From Acidobacteriota bacterium (GTDB taxonomy: Bacteria > Acidobacteriota > Terriglobia > Acidiferrales > UBA7541): 6,521 nucleotides of DNA. The notes beneath the pieces were generated by a model. The model was not told where the DNA came from, searched no databases, and worked only from the letters and a program-made list of their open reading frames with translations. A program made the translations under genes and the position numbers. Within the stretch, counting starts at the first letter, position 1. Each line of letters begins with the position of its first letter. Of this stretch, positions 1 through 6,389 are shown piece by piece. Location: positions 7,580 through 14,100 of the forward strand of contig PKXT01000045.1 in the NCBI GenBank assembly GCA_003133505.1, given 5' to 3'.

Positions 1-2281
1 CAACCGCATCCACAACTTCTTCTCGCAGCATCAAGTCTTCAACGTTGGCCGCCGGAATCAGAACTCCCTGTCCACCGGTTAGTCCGCCCTTTATCCGGCA
101 AGCCTCAAAAAATCCTTCGATTTTTTGGTTTACGCCGCCGATGGGCTGGATATCACCTTCCTGGCTCATCGAGCCGGTCACCGCAATCTCCTGGCGAATG
201 GGCAGATTTGCCAAGGCGGAGAGCAAAGCGAAAACTTCCGCGGCGCTGGCGCTATCCCCTTCCACGCCGCCATAGGACTGCTCGAAACATAGGCTGGCCG
301 CAAGCGACAACGGCTTATCCTGCGCGAAAGTGCGGCGCAGATAGCCGGCAATAATCTGTACTCCCTTATCGTGGAAACTGCCGCTGAGGTTGGATTCCCG
401 CTCGATATTGATGATTCCGGCCTTGCCCATTGCCGCGGACGCCGTAATCCGCAGAGGCTTCCCGAAAGCATATCCACCAATTTCATACACGCTGAGGGCG
501 TTCACCTGTCCCACTCGGCGGCCGGTCGTGTCAAGAAGCAGGACTTCCTGCTCGATCATTTCGCGGATTTTGGTTTCGACCAGGTTGTGGCGTTCGATGC
601 GAGCATCCATAGCGCGGTGAATATGCGAAGCCCGCACCGGGCTTTCGCCCGCTTCGCGGGCCACATAAAAACCCTCTCTTGCCAGATCAGCAATCACGTT
701 GAAGCGCGCGGTCACCTTGCCGCGGCGTCCGGCTTCGCGCACGCCATGCTCCAACAGGGCGGCTACCGCTGTGCGGTCGAAGGGGCGGAGATTTTCTTCC
801 TCGGAAAGCTTGCGAAGCCGCCCTCCATATTGGCAAATGATTTCGCCGTTAATCCCCACTTCCTCGTCGAATTCCGCGCGCACCTTGAAAATCTTGCGAA
901 AATCCTCCTCGTAGTTGTACAGCATTTCGTAAATCGAACGATCGCCAATCAGGACCACTTTGACGTTTACGTCAATCGGTTCGGGTTTCATGGCCACCGG
1001 ACTAAACGGAAAGACCATGTCGCTGGGCTGCATCTCCAGACGCCGGTGGTTCATCGCCCGCTTCAGCGTCCGCCAGACCGCTGGCTCAGTGAGCGCGTCC
1101 ATCGCATACACCACCAGGAAGCCGCCGTCAGCGCGCAGCATGGAGCCACCGCGCAGATCCATGAAGTCGGAATTCCATCCACCGCGTGAATCGTACGTGC
1201 GGTGGATGGAACCGAATAAATTCGCGTGAGTGGGGCTGGTCTCAAAAATCACAGGGAATTGTTCATCCTCGGTGTGGGCCAGCAGCGCGTTGACACCATA
1301 CACGCGGAGAGGATCGCGATCCGATTTCTCCAGCCGTCCCGGCGTGCCCGGGCCTTCTCCGGTAACGGCAGGTTCGTCGTCGCCTTCGGCCTCCTTAAAG
1401 GGCTCAAGATTGTCGAGAACATGGTGCCGCACCTCTTCCAGGTATTCGGCCACCTGCGGCGACACGTATTTTTCCTTGAGTTCCTGAATCACACCGTCCA
1501 CCAGGACGGATGCGGATTCCTGCTCCAGATAATTCATTTCAGTGGCTAGCTCACGCGACAGAGCCAGCGTCTTGCGATAAACAACTGTAAATTCCTGGCG
1601 GAATTGATCGTATTTCCGCTCCAGCGAAGCAGCCGCTTCGTTTTGAAGCTTGCCTTCCTCCACCAGCTTGGGCACTTCCTCAATGGGCACCATCTGCCCT
1701 TCCAGCACCGGGAATATCTCCGGCAGCGCCACCGCGCCCACCTGCATTCGTCCCAGGGCGAACTGCTCGCGCCCGATGCGCCGGGTGAAATCATCCATCA
1801 ATTCTTTTTCGCGCTGGGTGAAGCGCTCCACAATTCGCGCCTTTTGCCGTTGAAAAGGGTCGCCTTCAAATACCTGGGGAATTCTTCGCCGCAGAAAATC
1901 AATCCCGGTCTCCATTTCCTTCTTGAAGGAGACGGCCTGTCCGCGCGGCAGGGTAAGAAGGCGCGGACGATCCACATTCTTAAAGTTGTTGACGTAGCAC
2001 CGGTCGGGTTGAGCTGCGGTTTGCACCCCCGCCTCGCGAATCAGCCGGACAATCATGGCTGCGCGGCTGTTGCCCGAGAGGCCGCAAACGAAGAGGTTGT
2101 AGCCGGGCGCCTGCAAAGTCACACCAAGGCGCAGCGCTCGCAAGGCGCGCCCCTGGCCCATCTCGCCCGGGGAAAGCGCCGCGTCAGCGGTTGTCTCCCA
2201 CGGAATATCCGCGGGGTCACAACGCCAGTGCAACTTCTCCGGGGGCAATCCGCGAGGTAACCCTATTTCAAGGTAGTCCAT
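1..2281 (-). CDS. Lon-like ATP-dependent protease (AAA_32 / Lon_C, COG1067 type), C-terminus cut by window edge
   Basis: The visible part is 760 codons and runs off the left edge. It resembles the LonB-like cytoplasmic proteases that join an AAA_32 region to a C-terminal Lon serine peptidase domain (S16), rather than classical Lon. The peptidase domain starts near residue 590 (VGQVNALSVYEIGG). It carries the nucleophile in GDSAS at Ser677 and the partner lysine in NQKIEG at Lys720. Their 43-residue spacing equals that of the E. coli Lon dyad (S679/K722), so proteolysis should be intact. The ATPase part is less orthodox. The P-loop position reads GLSGNSR (residues 67-73), with Arg for Lys and Asn for the usual Thr. 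The Walker B position reads GGFLVVYAMDAL (386-397) without a DE pair. A long charged helical insertion lies roughly at residues 115-270. The ATG at 2281 is chosen because MDYLEIGLPRGLPPEKLHWRCDP looks like a normal family N-terminus. The ribosome site before it is weak (GAAAG). It lies 14 bases after the AI-2E gene and is probably co-transcribed with it. Family assignment is firm; substrates are unknown. Confidence 0.93.
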   Translation of the reverse strand, partial: MDYLEIGLPRGLPPEKLHWRCDPADIPWETTADAALSPGEMGQGRALRALRLGVTLQAPGYNLFVCGLSGNSRAAMIVRLIREAGVQTAAQPDRCYVNNFKNVDRPRLLTLPRGQAVSFKKEMETGIDFLRRRIPQVFEGDPFQRQKARIVERFTQREKELMDDFTRRIGREQFALGRMQVGAVALPEIFPVLEGQMVPIEEVPKLVEEGKLQNEAAASLERKYDQFRQEFTVVYRKTLALSRELATEMNYLEQESASVLVDGVIQELKEKYVSPQVAEYLEEVRHHVLDNLEPFKEAEGDDEPAVTGEGPGTPGRLEKSDRDPLRVYGVNALLAHTEDEQFPVIFETSPTHANLFGSIHRTYDSRGGWNSDFMDLRGGSMLRADGGFLVVYAMDALTEPAVWRTLKRAMNHRRLEMQPSDMVFPFSPVAMKPEPIDVNVKVVLIGDRSIYEMLYNYEEDFRKIFKVRAEFDEEVGINGEIICQYGGRLRKLSEEENLRPFDRTAVAALLEHGVREAGRRGKVTARFNVIADLAREGFYVAREAGESPVRASHIHRAMDARIERHNLVETKIREMIEQEVLLLDTTGRRVGQVNALSVYEIGGYAFGKPLRITASAAMGKAGIINIERESNLSGSFHDKGVQIIAGYLRRTFAQDKPLSLAASLCFEQSYGGVEGDSASAAEVFALLSALANLPIRQEIAVTGSMSQEGDIQPIGGVNQKIEGFFEACRIKGGLTGGQGVLIPAANVEDLMLREEVVDAV

Positions 2282-2295
2282 TTGCTTTCGCGAAG

Positions 2296-3387
2296 TTACT
2301 GTAGCACGGCGTGGCTGGGCGGCGACGCTCGTGACGCGGGGCGTCTGGTGCGGTAAATATCCAATACGCTGGTGGTCGAGGCAACGACGACAGGGCCCAG
2401 AATGAGCCCCAGCAATCCGAAAACTTTGAGTCCGCCCAAAATACTAATAAAAACCACCAAGCCGCTGAGCTCGGCGCGACCACTTATCAACCAAGGGCGC
2501 AGAACGTTTTCAAGAAGGTTGACCACTGTGACGCACACTACTATCACGATGATGCCCTTGATAATGTGTCCGCGAAACATAAGGAATGCCCCGGCGGGCA
2601 GCCAGATTATAGACGACCCAACCAGCGGAAGCAGCGAGAAAAATCCCATGACCACGCCCCAGAAAAGGGCTTGGGGAACTCCAGCGATACCGAAGATGAT
2701 TCCCCCGGCTATTCCGTGAGCCACAGCCGACAACAAGCTGAATGTTACGCTGGCATGGATTAACTCCCCGGCTTCCGCAATCATCCGCTCGCTCTGAGAC
2801 TCCGAAAAGGGCAAGACCTGGCGCAGGGCCGTCATCAACTGCCGGGAATCTCGGAAAATATAAAACAGGGCCACCACCATTACCAGCAGGCCGAAGAAGA
2901 AATCAAATGCACCGCGGAGCAGACCTCCCAAGTCTGCCGCGAGCATTCCCGCAAGGCGTTCGCCTTGTTGCTGGATCAGCCCGGGTAGGTTGGCGCCGCT
3001 AATTCCCGGGATTCGTTGGGTGAGCCGCATCCAGCCTCGGTTGACCCACCCAAATTCGCCGCTCGAAAGCGTCTGCCCCACATTGGAAGCGGCTCCCAGG
3101 CCTTCCCTGACAAACGATGCCAGCAGCAATATGGACGGGACAATCAGGATCAACACCACCACCAATGTTGTGATACTTGCGGAAGCCGTTCTGCCGAGTC
3201 GTCGCTCCAGCCGAATCTGCAATGGGTGAAACAGCACGACCAGGATCGCCGCCCATGCTAGCGGACCCAGCAGCGGTTGAAATATTAAATAGGTGAGCCA
3301 CGCCAGTACGAGAACGATGCCATAGAAAAGCGCGCCCTCCAACCGCTGGCGCGACGTGTGGCGGGTTCGGACTATTGGCGATGGCAT
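2296..3387 (-). CDS. AI-2E family transporter (PF01594), PerM/TqsA-like integral membrane protein
   Basis: This is a polytopic inner-membrane protein of 363 residues, a usual length for the family, which includes the E. coli proteins TqsA (exporter of autoinducer-2) and PerM, and many members of unknown substrate. Two hydrophobic segments near the N-terminus (about residues 18-50) are followed by another (about 64-85). A soluble amphipathic stretch rich in Gly, Gln and Arg comes next, then five or so further membrane segments. The C-terminal signature is clear: NVLRPWLISGRAELSGLVVFISILGG followed by GLLGLILGPVV. The frame stays open to a TTG at 3420 (11 more residues), but neither start has a good ribosome site. 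The ATG at 3387 gives a typical N-terminus (MPSPIVRTRHTSRQRLEG) and is preferred. A TTGACA hexamer upstream may be its promoter. The stop is 14 bases before the protease start, suggesting an operon. The transported substrate cannot be told from sequence, and AI-2 itself should not be assumed. Confidence 0.93.
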   Translation of the reverse strand: MPSPIVRTRHTSRQRLEGALFYGIVLVLAWLTYLIFQPLLGPLAWAAILVVLFHPLQIRLERRLGRTASASITTLVVVLILIVPSILLLASFVREGLGAASNVGQTLSSGEFGWVNRGWMRLTQRIPGISGANLPGLIQQQGERLAGMLAADLGGLLRGAFDFFFGLLVMVVALFYIFRDSRQLMTALRQVLPFSESQSERMIAEAGELIHASVTFSLLSAVAHGIAGGIIFGIAGVPQALFWGVVMGFFSLLPLVGSSIIWLPAGAFLMFRGHIIKGIIVIVVCVTVVNLLENVLRPWLISGRAELSGLVVFISILGGLKVFGLLGLILGPVVVASTTSVLDIYRTRRPASRASPPSHAVLQ

Positions 3388-3430
3388 GCGAAATTCACAC
3401 GACCAGAGGGATGAAAACAAACCAAATTCT

Positions 3431-3436
3431 TGTCAA
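3431..3436 (-). promoter_or_regulatory. Possible -35 box (TTGACA) for the AI-2E transporter operon
   Basis: The minus strand reads a perfect TTGACA here. Seventeen bases downstream the -10 position reads CATCCC, which is poor, so this is a weak promoter call. If used, transcription would begin near 3401, inside the TTG-initiated reading frame. That would favour the ATG at 3387 as the real start of the transporter. Confidence 0.3.
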
Positions 3437-3466
3437 ACCTTCCCTCCGTTCGGCTACTCCTACCGC

Positions 3467-3475
3467 TGTTATAAT
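3467..3475 (+). promoter_or_regulatory. Extended -10 promoter (TGTTATAAT) for the small CxxC protein gene
   Basis: TGTTATAAT matches the extended -10 consensus TGnTATAAT exactly. No convincing -35 box is present, which is usual for extended -10 promoters. Transcription would begin around 3482, leaving a leader of about 16 bases before the ATG at 3498. The leader has no Shine-Dalgarno sequence. The site lies in the 110-base divergent region shared with the AI-2E transporter gene. Confidence 0.55.
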
Positions 3476-3497
3476 CAATATGTACTACGCATAGATT

Positions 3498-3653
3498 ATG
3501 ACCTCACCAACAAAATGCGTCCATGCGCACACTCGGTTGATCGCTGAGGATGAACATGAAAAGTATGTGGAGTGTCTGGATTGCGGGGCTATTTTGGGTC
3601 CCGAAGAGCGCCCGGCGGCGGGAAACGCCGGTGAAACATTGTCCGATGCCTGA
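3498..3653 (+). CDS. Small CxxC protein, zinc-ribbon-like, 51 residues
   Basis: This short frame encodes 51 residues beginning MTSPTKCVHAHTRLIAEDEH and ending LSDA. Cys7 with His9 or His11 forms one half-site and Cys26-x2-Cys29-Gly (YVECLDCGAIL) the other. This is the spacing of a small zinc ribbon in which a CxxCG knuckle closes the fold. The last 18 residues (after GPEERP) look disordered. The assignment to a real gene rests on three points: the Cys/His pattern, a strong extended -10 element about 22 bases upstream, and its fit into an otherwise empty gap between two minus-strand genes. An in-frame TAG at 3492 rules out a longer form. There is no Shine-Dalgarno site, so initiation may depend on the very short leader. 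The role is unknown; such proteins may be stand-alone nucleic-acid or protein-binding modules. Zinc binding is inferred. Confidence 0.65.
   Translation: MTSPTKCVHAHTRLIAEDEHEKYVECLDCGAILGPEERPAAGNAGETLSDA
3612..3631 (+). repeat. GC-rich inverted repeat near the 3' end of the small CxxC gene
   Basis: CCGGCG (3612-3617) pairs with CGCCGG (3626-3631) around an 8-base loop. It lies inside the codons of the disordered tail and is not followed by a T-run, so it is not a standard intrinsic terminator. It could be a chance product of GC-rich codons for Pro-Ala-Ala-Gly. No better terminator is visible in the 25 bases between the two convergent genes. Confidence 0.3.
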
Positions 3654-3678
3654 TCAGTGCATGAGTTAATTTTGCCCC

Positions 3679-4059
3679 CTAGTGGAGGCCGAGTTTCTGC
3701 GTTAGGCGAACAACCTCTGTGGCGTCTACATCATAAAGGGAATGTTCATCTTCCTGCTCCAGCCGTTCCCGCAGAAATTCCGCCGCGATATAACTCAGTT
3801 CCCGATCGGAAGGGTTGCGCCCGTTGCGATTGGAAAATTCGATCATGCCGGGATGGGAGAGACCCACAATCGTTTTCCGGCCGTCCACGAAGAATTTGCA
3901 GTCTACTGTGTCGCTGTGGCGCGTGGCGATTGCATTCCACAGATTGGAAAAGCGGCAACAGTAAACGTAATCCGTCACCTTGGAACGCACATCGAACGCG
4001 CCAATAAATTCGCTCATCGAGCCGGCGTTCGGAATTAGGGTGTTCTGGGTTACGGTCAT
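3679..4059 (-). CDS. Unrecognised 126-residue soluble protein downstream of the aminotransferase
   Basis: I do not recognise this family. The protein is soluble and mixed alpha/beta, with no signal peptide or membrane segment. Seen in it: an N-terminal stretch up to Met15 that may be disordered (MTVTQNTLIPNAGS); a middle part with probable beta strands (DYVYCCRF, VDCKFFVDGRKTIVGL); the segment SHPGMIEFSNRNGR; and a charged helical C-terminal part (RELSYIAAEFLRERLEQEDEH). Cys occurs as a CC pair and once singly, which is not a metal-site pattern. The ATG at 4059 is preceded by a purine-rich AAAAAGGGAG that sits very close to the start. Met15 (4017) is an alternative but has no ribosome site at all. 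The gene follows the aminotransferase stop by 34 bases with no hairpin between, so co-transcription is likely. The opposite-strand frames here encode Arg/Pro-rich sequence and are not credible. Confidence concerns it being a gene, not its function. Confidence 0.75.
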   Translation of the reverse strand: MTVTQNTLIPNAGSMSEFIGAFDVRSKVTDYVYCCRFSNLWNAIATRHSDTVDCKFFVDGRKTIVGLSHPGMIEFSNRNGRNPSDRELSYIAAEFLRERLEQEDEHSLYDVDATEVVRLTQKLGLH

Positions 4060-4093
4060 TCTCCCTTTTTATTGTTCGCAAAAATCCGGCGTT

Positions 4094-5326
4094 CTAGCGG
4101 ATACTCGCCCCTACAGCCACGGGCTGGTCTGATGCCACAGATTGAAGGTAGGTTCGAACCGCGGCGCCCACTCCCGCACCAGCGGGCACCCGGAAGTCAT
4201 GATCCAGCAGTACTTTCTCAAACGCCGCAAGAAACAACAGGACGTTATTCTTCTGTGAGGAATATCCCATTAAGCCCACACGCCAAATCTGGCCTTTCAC
4301 GGGACCGAAGCCACTGGCGATTTCGATGTCAAATTCGTCGAGCAATTGTTCGCGAATTGTTTGCTCGTGGAGACTCTTGGGAACTCGTACCGCGGTGACC
4401 GTGACCAGGCGATCGGCCGGATTGGTAACAAACATCTCCAATCCCATAGCCTCCAATCCGGCCACCAGGGCCAACTGGTTCTGGCGATGCCGCTCAATGC
4501 GCTTTTCCAATCCTTCTTCCAGCACGCACCGGAGCGCTTCGCGCAAACCATAGATCAGCGAAATAGGAGGGGTGTGGTGATAGGTCCTCTCCTTGCCCCA
4601 GTAGTTCATCACTGGCGCCATGTCAAAATACCAACTGCATACCGGGGTCTTGCGTCTGCGTATGATTTCCTCCACGCGCGACCCCACGGTAATAGGTGCC
4701 ATGCCTGGGGGCGCACTCAACGCCTTCTGCGTGCCGCTGAAGCAAATGTCAATTCGCTGGCGGTCGACGTCCAGCGCGACCCCGGCCAGCGAGGCAACTG
4801 CGTCCACAACCAGAAGGGCATCCAGTTCGTCGGCTATGCCGCGGTATAGATTCAAGTCTTGCATTACGCCGCTTGAGGTCTCGCCGTGGGTCAGGCCAAC
4901 GAACTTGATCTTTTTCCCTTTGGCTGCCCGGCGGATGTCGTCCGGATCCACAGTGCGCCCATAAGGCGCTTCTACGCGAATCACTGTCACACCGGGCGCT
5001 CGTTCGGCAATTACGGCCATGCGCTCGGAAAACCATCCGTTAACACAAATAATGCACGTATCGTTTTCTTCCAACGCATTGAGCACCGCGGCTTCAATGC
5101 CGCCCGAACCGGATGCTGAAATGGGATAAGTAATCCGATTTTCGGTTTTGAACACTTTGCGGAGCTGTACCTGCACGTCCCCCATCATTTCCGTAAACCA
5201 TGGGTCTAAGTGCCCGACGATGGGCGTGGCCATGGCGCGATAAACCCGGGGGTCCATGCAGGAAGGACCCGGCGTGAGCATCAGACGAGTCGGCGGAAGA
5301 AGTTCGCCTATGGGATGATTTGTCAT
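4094..5326 (-). CDS. Alanine/serine-glyoxylate aminotransferase family enzyme (class V, PLP-dependent)
   Basis: This 410-residue cytoplasmic enzyme of fold-type I resembles human AGXT along its length. Visible landmarks are LTPGPS near residue 17, the phosphate-binding SGSGG (72-76), NGWFSER (96-102) where an aromatic stacks on PLP, and THGETSSG (147-153). The cofactor-nitrogen Asp is D175 in VVDAVASL and the Schiff-base Lys is K201 in SGTQKALSAPPG. Y249-H-H-T252 corresponds to human Tyr260/Thr263, and the substrate-carboxylate Arg is R349 in QIWRVGLMG. All catalytic positions are intact. The family moves an amino group from alanine, serine or (S)-ureidoglycine to glyoxylate, and sequence alone does not settle the donor. 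The frame is open upstream to 5482, but the ATG at 5326 has GGAGG 8 bases before it and starts just before the conserved fold. A tail of about 30 residues after position 378 (RVPAGAGVGAAVRTYLQS) extends beyond the human protein. It precedes the 126-residue gene by 34 bases. Confidence 0.93.
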   Translation of the reverse strand: MTNHPIGELLPPTRLMLTPGPSCMDPRVYRAMATPIVGHLDPWFTEMMGDVQVQLRKVFKTENRITYPISASGSGGIEAAVLNALEENDTCIICVNGWFSERMAVIAERAPGVTVIRVEAPYGRTVDPDDIRRAAKGKKIKFVGLTHGETSSGVMQDLNLYRGIADELDALLVVDAVASLAGVALDVDRQRIDICFSGTQKALSAPPGMAPITVGSRVEEIIRRRKTPVCSWYFDMAPVMNYWGKERTYHHTPPISLIYGLREALRCVLEEGLEKRIERHRQNQLALVAGLEAMGLEMFVTNPADRLVTVTAVRVPKSLHEQTIREQLLDEFDIEIASGFGPVKGQIWRVGLMGYSSQKNNVLLFLAAFEKVLLDHDFRVPAGAGVGAAVRTYLQSVASDQPVAVGASIR

Positions 5327-5334
5327 AATTTCCG

Positions 5335-5339
5335 CCTCC
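5335..5339 (-). promoter_or_regulatory. Ribosome binding site (GGAGG) fixing the aminotransferase start
   Basis: GGAGG on the minus strand is followed by 8 bases and then the ATG at 5326. This supports the 410-residue form over the frame open to 5482, whose extra 52 residues are low-complexity and unlike the family. Confidence 0.8.
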
Positions 5340-5396
5340 GTACTGGTATATGAGTCCGACCCGCTATGGCCCGGCGCAGGCCGTTCCCCGGGGTAA

Positions 5397-5434
5397 TTGA
5401 GAGGAGCATTCCGAGAGCCGCAAAAACCTCTCAA
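5397..5434 (-). repeat. Inverted repeat in aminotransferase leader with an alternative, competing hairpin
   Basis: On the minus strand TTGAGAGG (5434-5427) is complementary to CCTCTCAA (5404-5397), a perfect 8-base stem with a 22-base loop. The same left arm can instead pair, with two G-U wobbles, with CTCTCGG (5417-5411) in the loop, giving a 7-pair stem with a 10-base loop. The two structures exclude each other. Neither is followed by a T-run and neither covers the ribosome site at 5335-5339, so this is not a standard attenuator. It may be a 3' end structure for the PPK2 transcript or a protein-binding site. Confidence 0.4.
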
Positions 5435-5495
5435 CGCAGAAGAATAGTGTCCCTGATAGGCGTATCCGCGGTCAACATCCAAAATGGCGGAGTGG

Positions 5496-6305
5496 TCATT
5501 TCAATCGAAGTTTCTCGATGTTGCCGGCCGGTAGTGGATATTTCATGTTCAATGATTCAAGAGTTTTCAGCACAATTTGCGAAACAGCCAGATTGCGAAA
5601 CCACTTGTGATTTGCGGGAATAATGAACCACGGGCAGCGTTCCGTGCTGCACTTGGCGAGTGCGTCTTCGTAAGCGGCCTGATACTGGTTCCAGTATGTT
5701 CGCTCTTTGAAGTCATCCGCCGAGAGCTTCCAATTCTTGCTGGCATCGTGGATGCGGGATTCCAGGCGCTTTTTCTGTTCCTTTTTGCTGATGTGCAAAT
5801 AGAACTTCAGGATGACGGTCCCATTTTCGGTGAGAAATTTCTCGAACTGGTTAATTTCATCATAACGGCGCGACCACACATCCTTCGGTACCAGGTTGTG
5901 GACCCGCACAACCAGAACGTCCTCATAATGGGAACGGTTGAATATTCCAATATCACCCAGGCGCGGCGCCGCCTTATGTACGCGCCACAGGAAGTCATGC
6001 GCGCGCTCCTCTTCGGTGGGCGCTTTGAAAGCGCTCACCTGGCAGCCCTCGGGGCTAACGCCCGACATGACGTGCCGAATGGTCCCATCCTTGCCGCTGG
6101 TATCGAGGCCCTGCAAAACAATCAGAAGGGCATGTTTTTTTTCAGCGTAGAGCAGGCGTTGGATTTCGTCGAGCCGACTGAGGACTTGCTTGAGCTGGCG
6201 TTCAGTCTTGTGGTCCTTGCTGTACCCCGCCATATCGTCCGCGTTCGCTCCGGAGAGTTCGACACAACTTCCCGGGCGTACTCGATAGCGCCTCGCGAAA
6301 TCCAT
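5496..6305 (-). CDS. ppk2: Polyphosphate kinase 2 family (polyphosphate:nucleotide phosphotransferase), class III-like
   Basis: This 269-residue cytoplasmic P-loop kinase uses inorganic polyphosphate to phosphorylate nucleotides. Walker A is GLDTSGKDGT (66-75, with Lys72 and Asp73). The Walker B region is IFNRSHYEDVLVVRVH (121-136, with Arg124, Glu128 and Asp129). A basic lid follows (HISKKEQKKRLESRI, 171-185), and the C-terminal PWFIIPANHKWFRNLAVSQIV (225-245) is a family signature. Length and the N-terminal YRVRPG segment match single-domain PPK2 proteins. By memory of the Meiothermus ruber enzyme, it is closest to class III, whose members can phosphorylate both AMP and ADP; that class call is an inference. 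The start has a near-perfect AGGAGGT 5 bases before the ATG. It is divergent from the thymidylate-kinase-like gene and upstream of the aminotransferase on the same strand. An A8 run in codons 55-58 (Glu-Lys-Lys-His) is the only odd feature. Confidence 0.95.
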   Translation of the reverse strand: MDFARRYRVRPGSCVELSGANADDMAGYSKDHKTERQLKQVLSRLDEIQRLLYAEKKHALLIVLQGLDTSGKDGTIRHVMSGVSPEGCQVSAFKAPTEEERAHDFLWRVHKAAPRLGDIGIFNRSHYEDVLVVRVHNLVPKDVWSRRYDEINQFEKFLTENGTVILKFYLHISKKEQKKRLESRIHDASKNWKLSADDFKERTYWNQYQAAYEDALAKCSTERCPWFIIPANHKWFRNLAVSQIVLKTLESLNMKYPLPAGNIEKLRLK

Positions 6306-6310
6306 TCGTT

Positions 6311-6317
6311 ACCTCCT
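6311..6317 (-). promoter_or_regulatory. Strong ribosome binding site (AGGAGGT) for the PPK2 gene
   Basis: AGGAGGT on the minus strand lies 5 bases before the ATG at 6305. It is the closest match to the anti-Shine-Dalgarno sequence in the window and implies efficient translation, in contrast with the weak sites of the protease and transporter genes. Confidence 0.8.
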
Positions 6318-6354
6318 ATTTACAATATTTTAACCGATGCCGGCCCTTCCTCCG

Positions 6355-6360
6355 TATAAT
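6355..6360 (+). promoter_or_regulatory. Candidate -10 box (TATAAT) for the thymidylate-kinase-like gene
   Basis: A perfect TATAAT is followed by a plausible start point near 6367 and a leader of about 23 bases that contains GGAGG. The -35 position at standard spacing (AACCGA) is weak; TTAACC at 6330-6335 would need a 19-base spacer. Confidence 0.5.
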
Positions 6361-6371
6361 CTGACATCGTT

Positions 6372-6376
6372 GGAGG
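6372..6376 (+). promoter_or_regulatory. Ribosome binding site (GGAGG) for the thymidylate-kinase-like gene
   Basis: GGAGG lies 13 bases before the ATG at 6390 and 19 before the in-frame ATG at 6396. The spacing is long but favours the first ATG over any later start. Confidence 0.5.
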
Positions 6377-6389
6377 AAACGGACATTAC

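Larger units (their letters stand above)
5327..5495 (-). other. 169-base intergenic leader between the PPK2 gene and the aminotransferase gene
   Basis: This is the longest non-coding gap in the window. It holds an inverted repeat (5397-5434), a GC-rich stretch with CCCCGGGG near 5387-5394, and the aminotransferase ribosome site. A TTGACC (minus strand, 5475-5470) could be a -35 box, but no good -10 lies at 16-18 bases; CACTAT is 20 bases away. It is unclear whether the aminotransferase has its own promoter or is read from the PPK2 gene. Confidence 0.4.
6306..6389. promoter_or_regulatory. Divergent control region between the PPK2 and thymidylate-kinase-like genes
   Basis: Eighty-four bases serve both genes. 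The plus strand has a perfect -10 box at 6355-6360. For the minus strand the AT-rich part at 6318-6333 could hold a -10 such as TAAAAT (6332-6327), but no -35 is convincing. With so little space, the two polymerases or any bound regulator would interfere with each other. Confidence 0.5.

Noticed and set aside
371..1189. 272-codon plus-strand open frame opposite the protease gene
   Set aside because: It is the antisense shadow of a clear Lon-like gene. It is rich in His, Arg and Pro, shows no domain and lacks a plausible ribosome site.
1604..2260. 218-codon plus-strand open frame opposite the protease N-terminal half
   Set aside because: It is antisense to well-recognised protease sequence, has low-quality His/Arg/Pro composition and has no recognisable motifs.
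3654..3678. Bidirectional terminator between the convergent small CxxC and 126-residue genes
   Set aside because: The 25 bases contain no stem-loop and only a TTTT run. The nearest hairpin (3612-3631) lacks a T-run.
3657..4038. Plus-strand frames of 116 and 98 codons opposite the 126-residue gene
   Set aside because: Their composition is rich in Arg, Pro, Cys and His, they have no promoter or ribosome site, and the minus-strand frame has a more protein-like sequence in a plausible operon.
5327..5482. 52-residue N-terminal extension of the aminotransferase
   Set aside because: The ribosome site GGAGG sits inside it, 8 bases before the ATG at 5326. The extension is unlike the family and overlaps the leader hairpin.
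5577..6359. 260-codon plus-strand open frame opposite the PPK2 gene
   Set aside because: It mirrors the full PPK2 gene, whose motifs are unambiguous. The long antisense frame follows from high GC codon bias.
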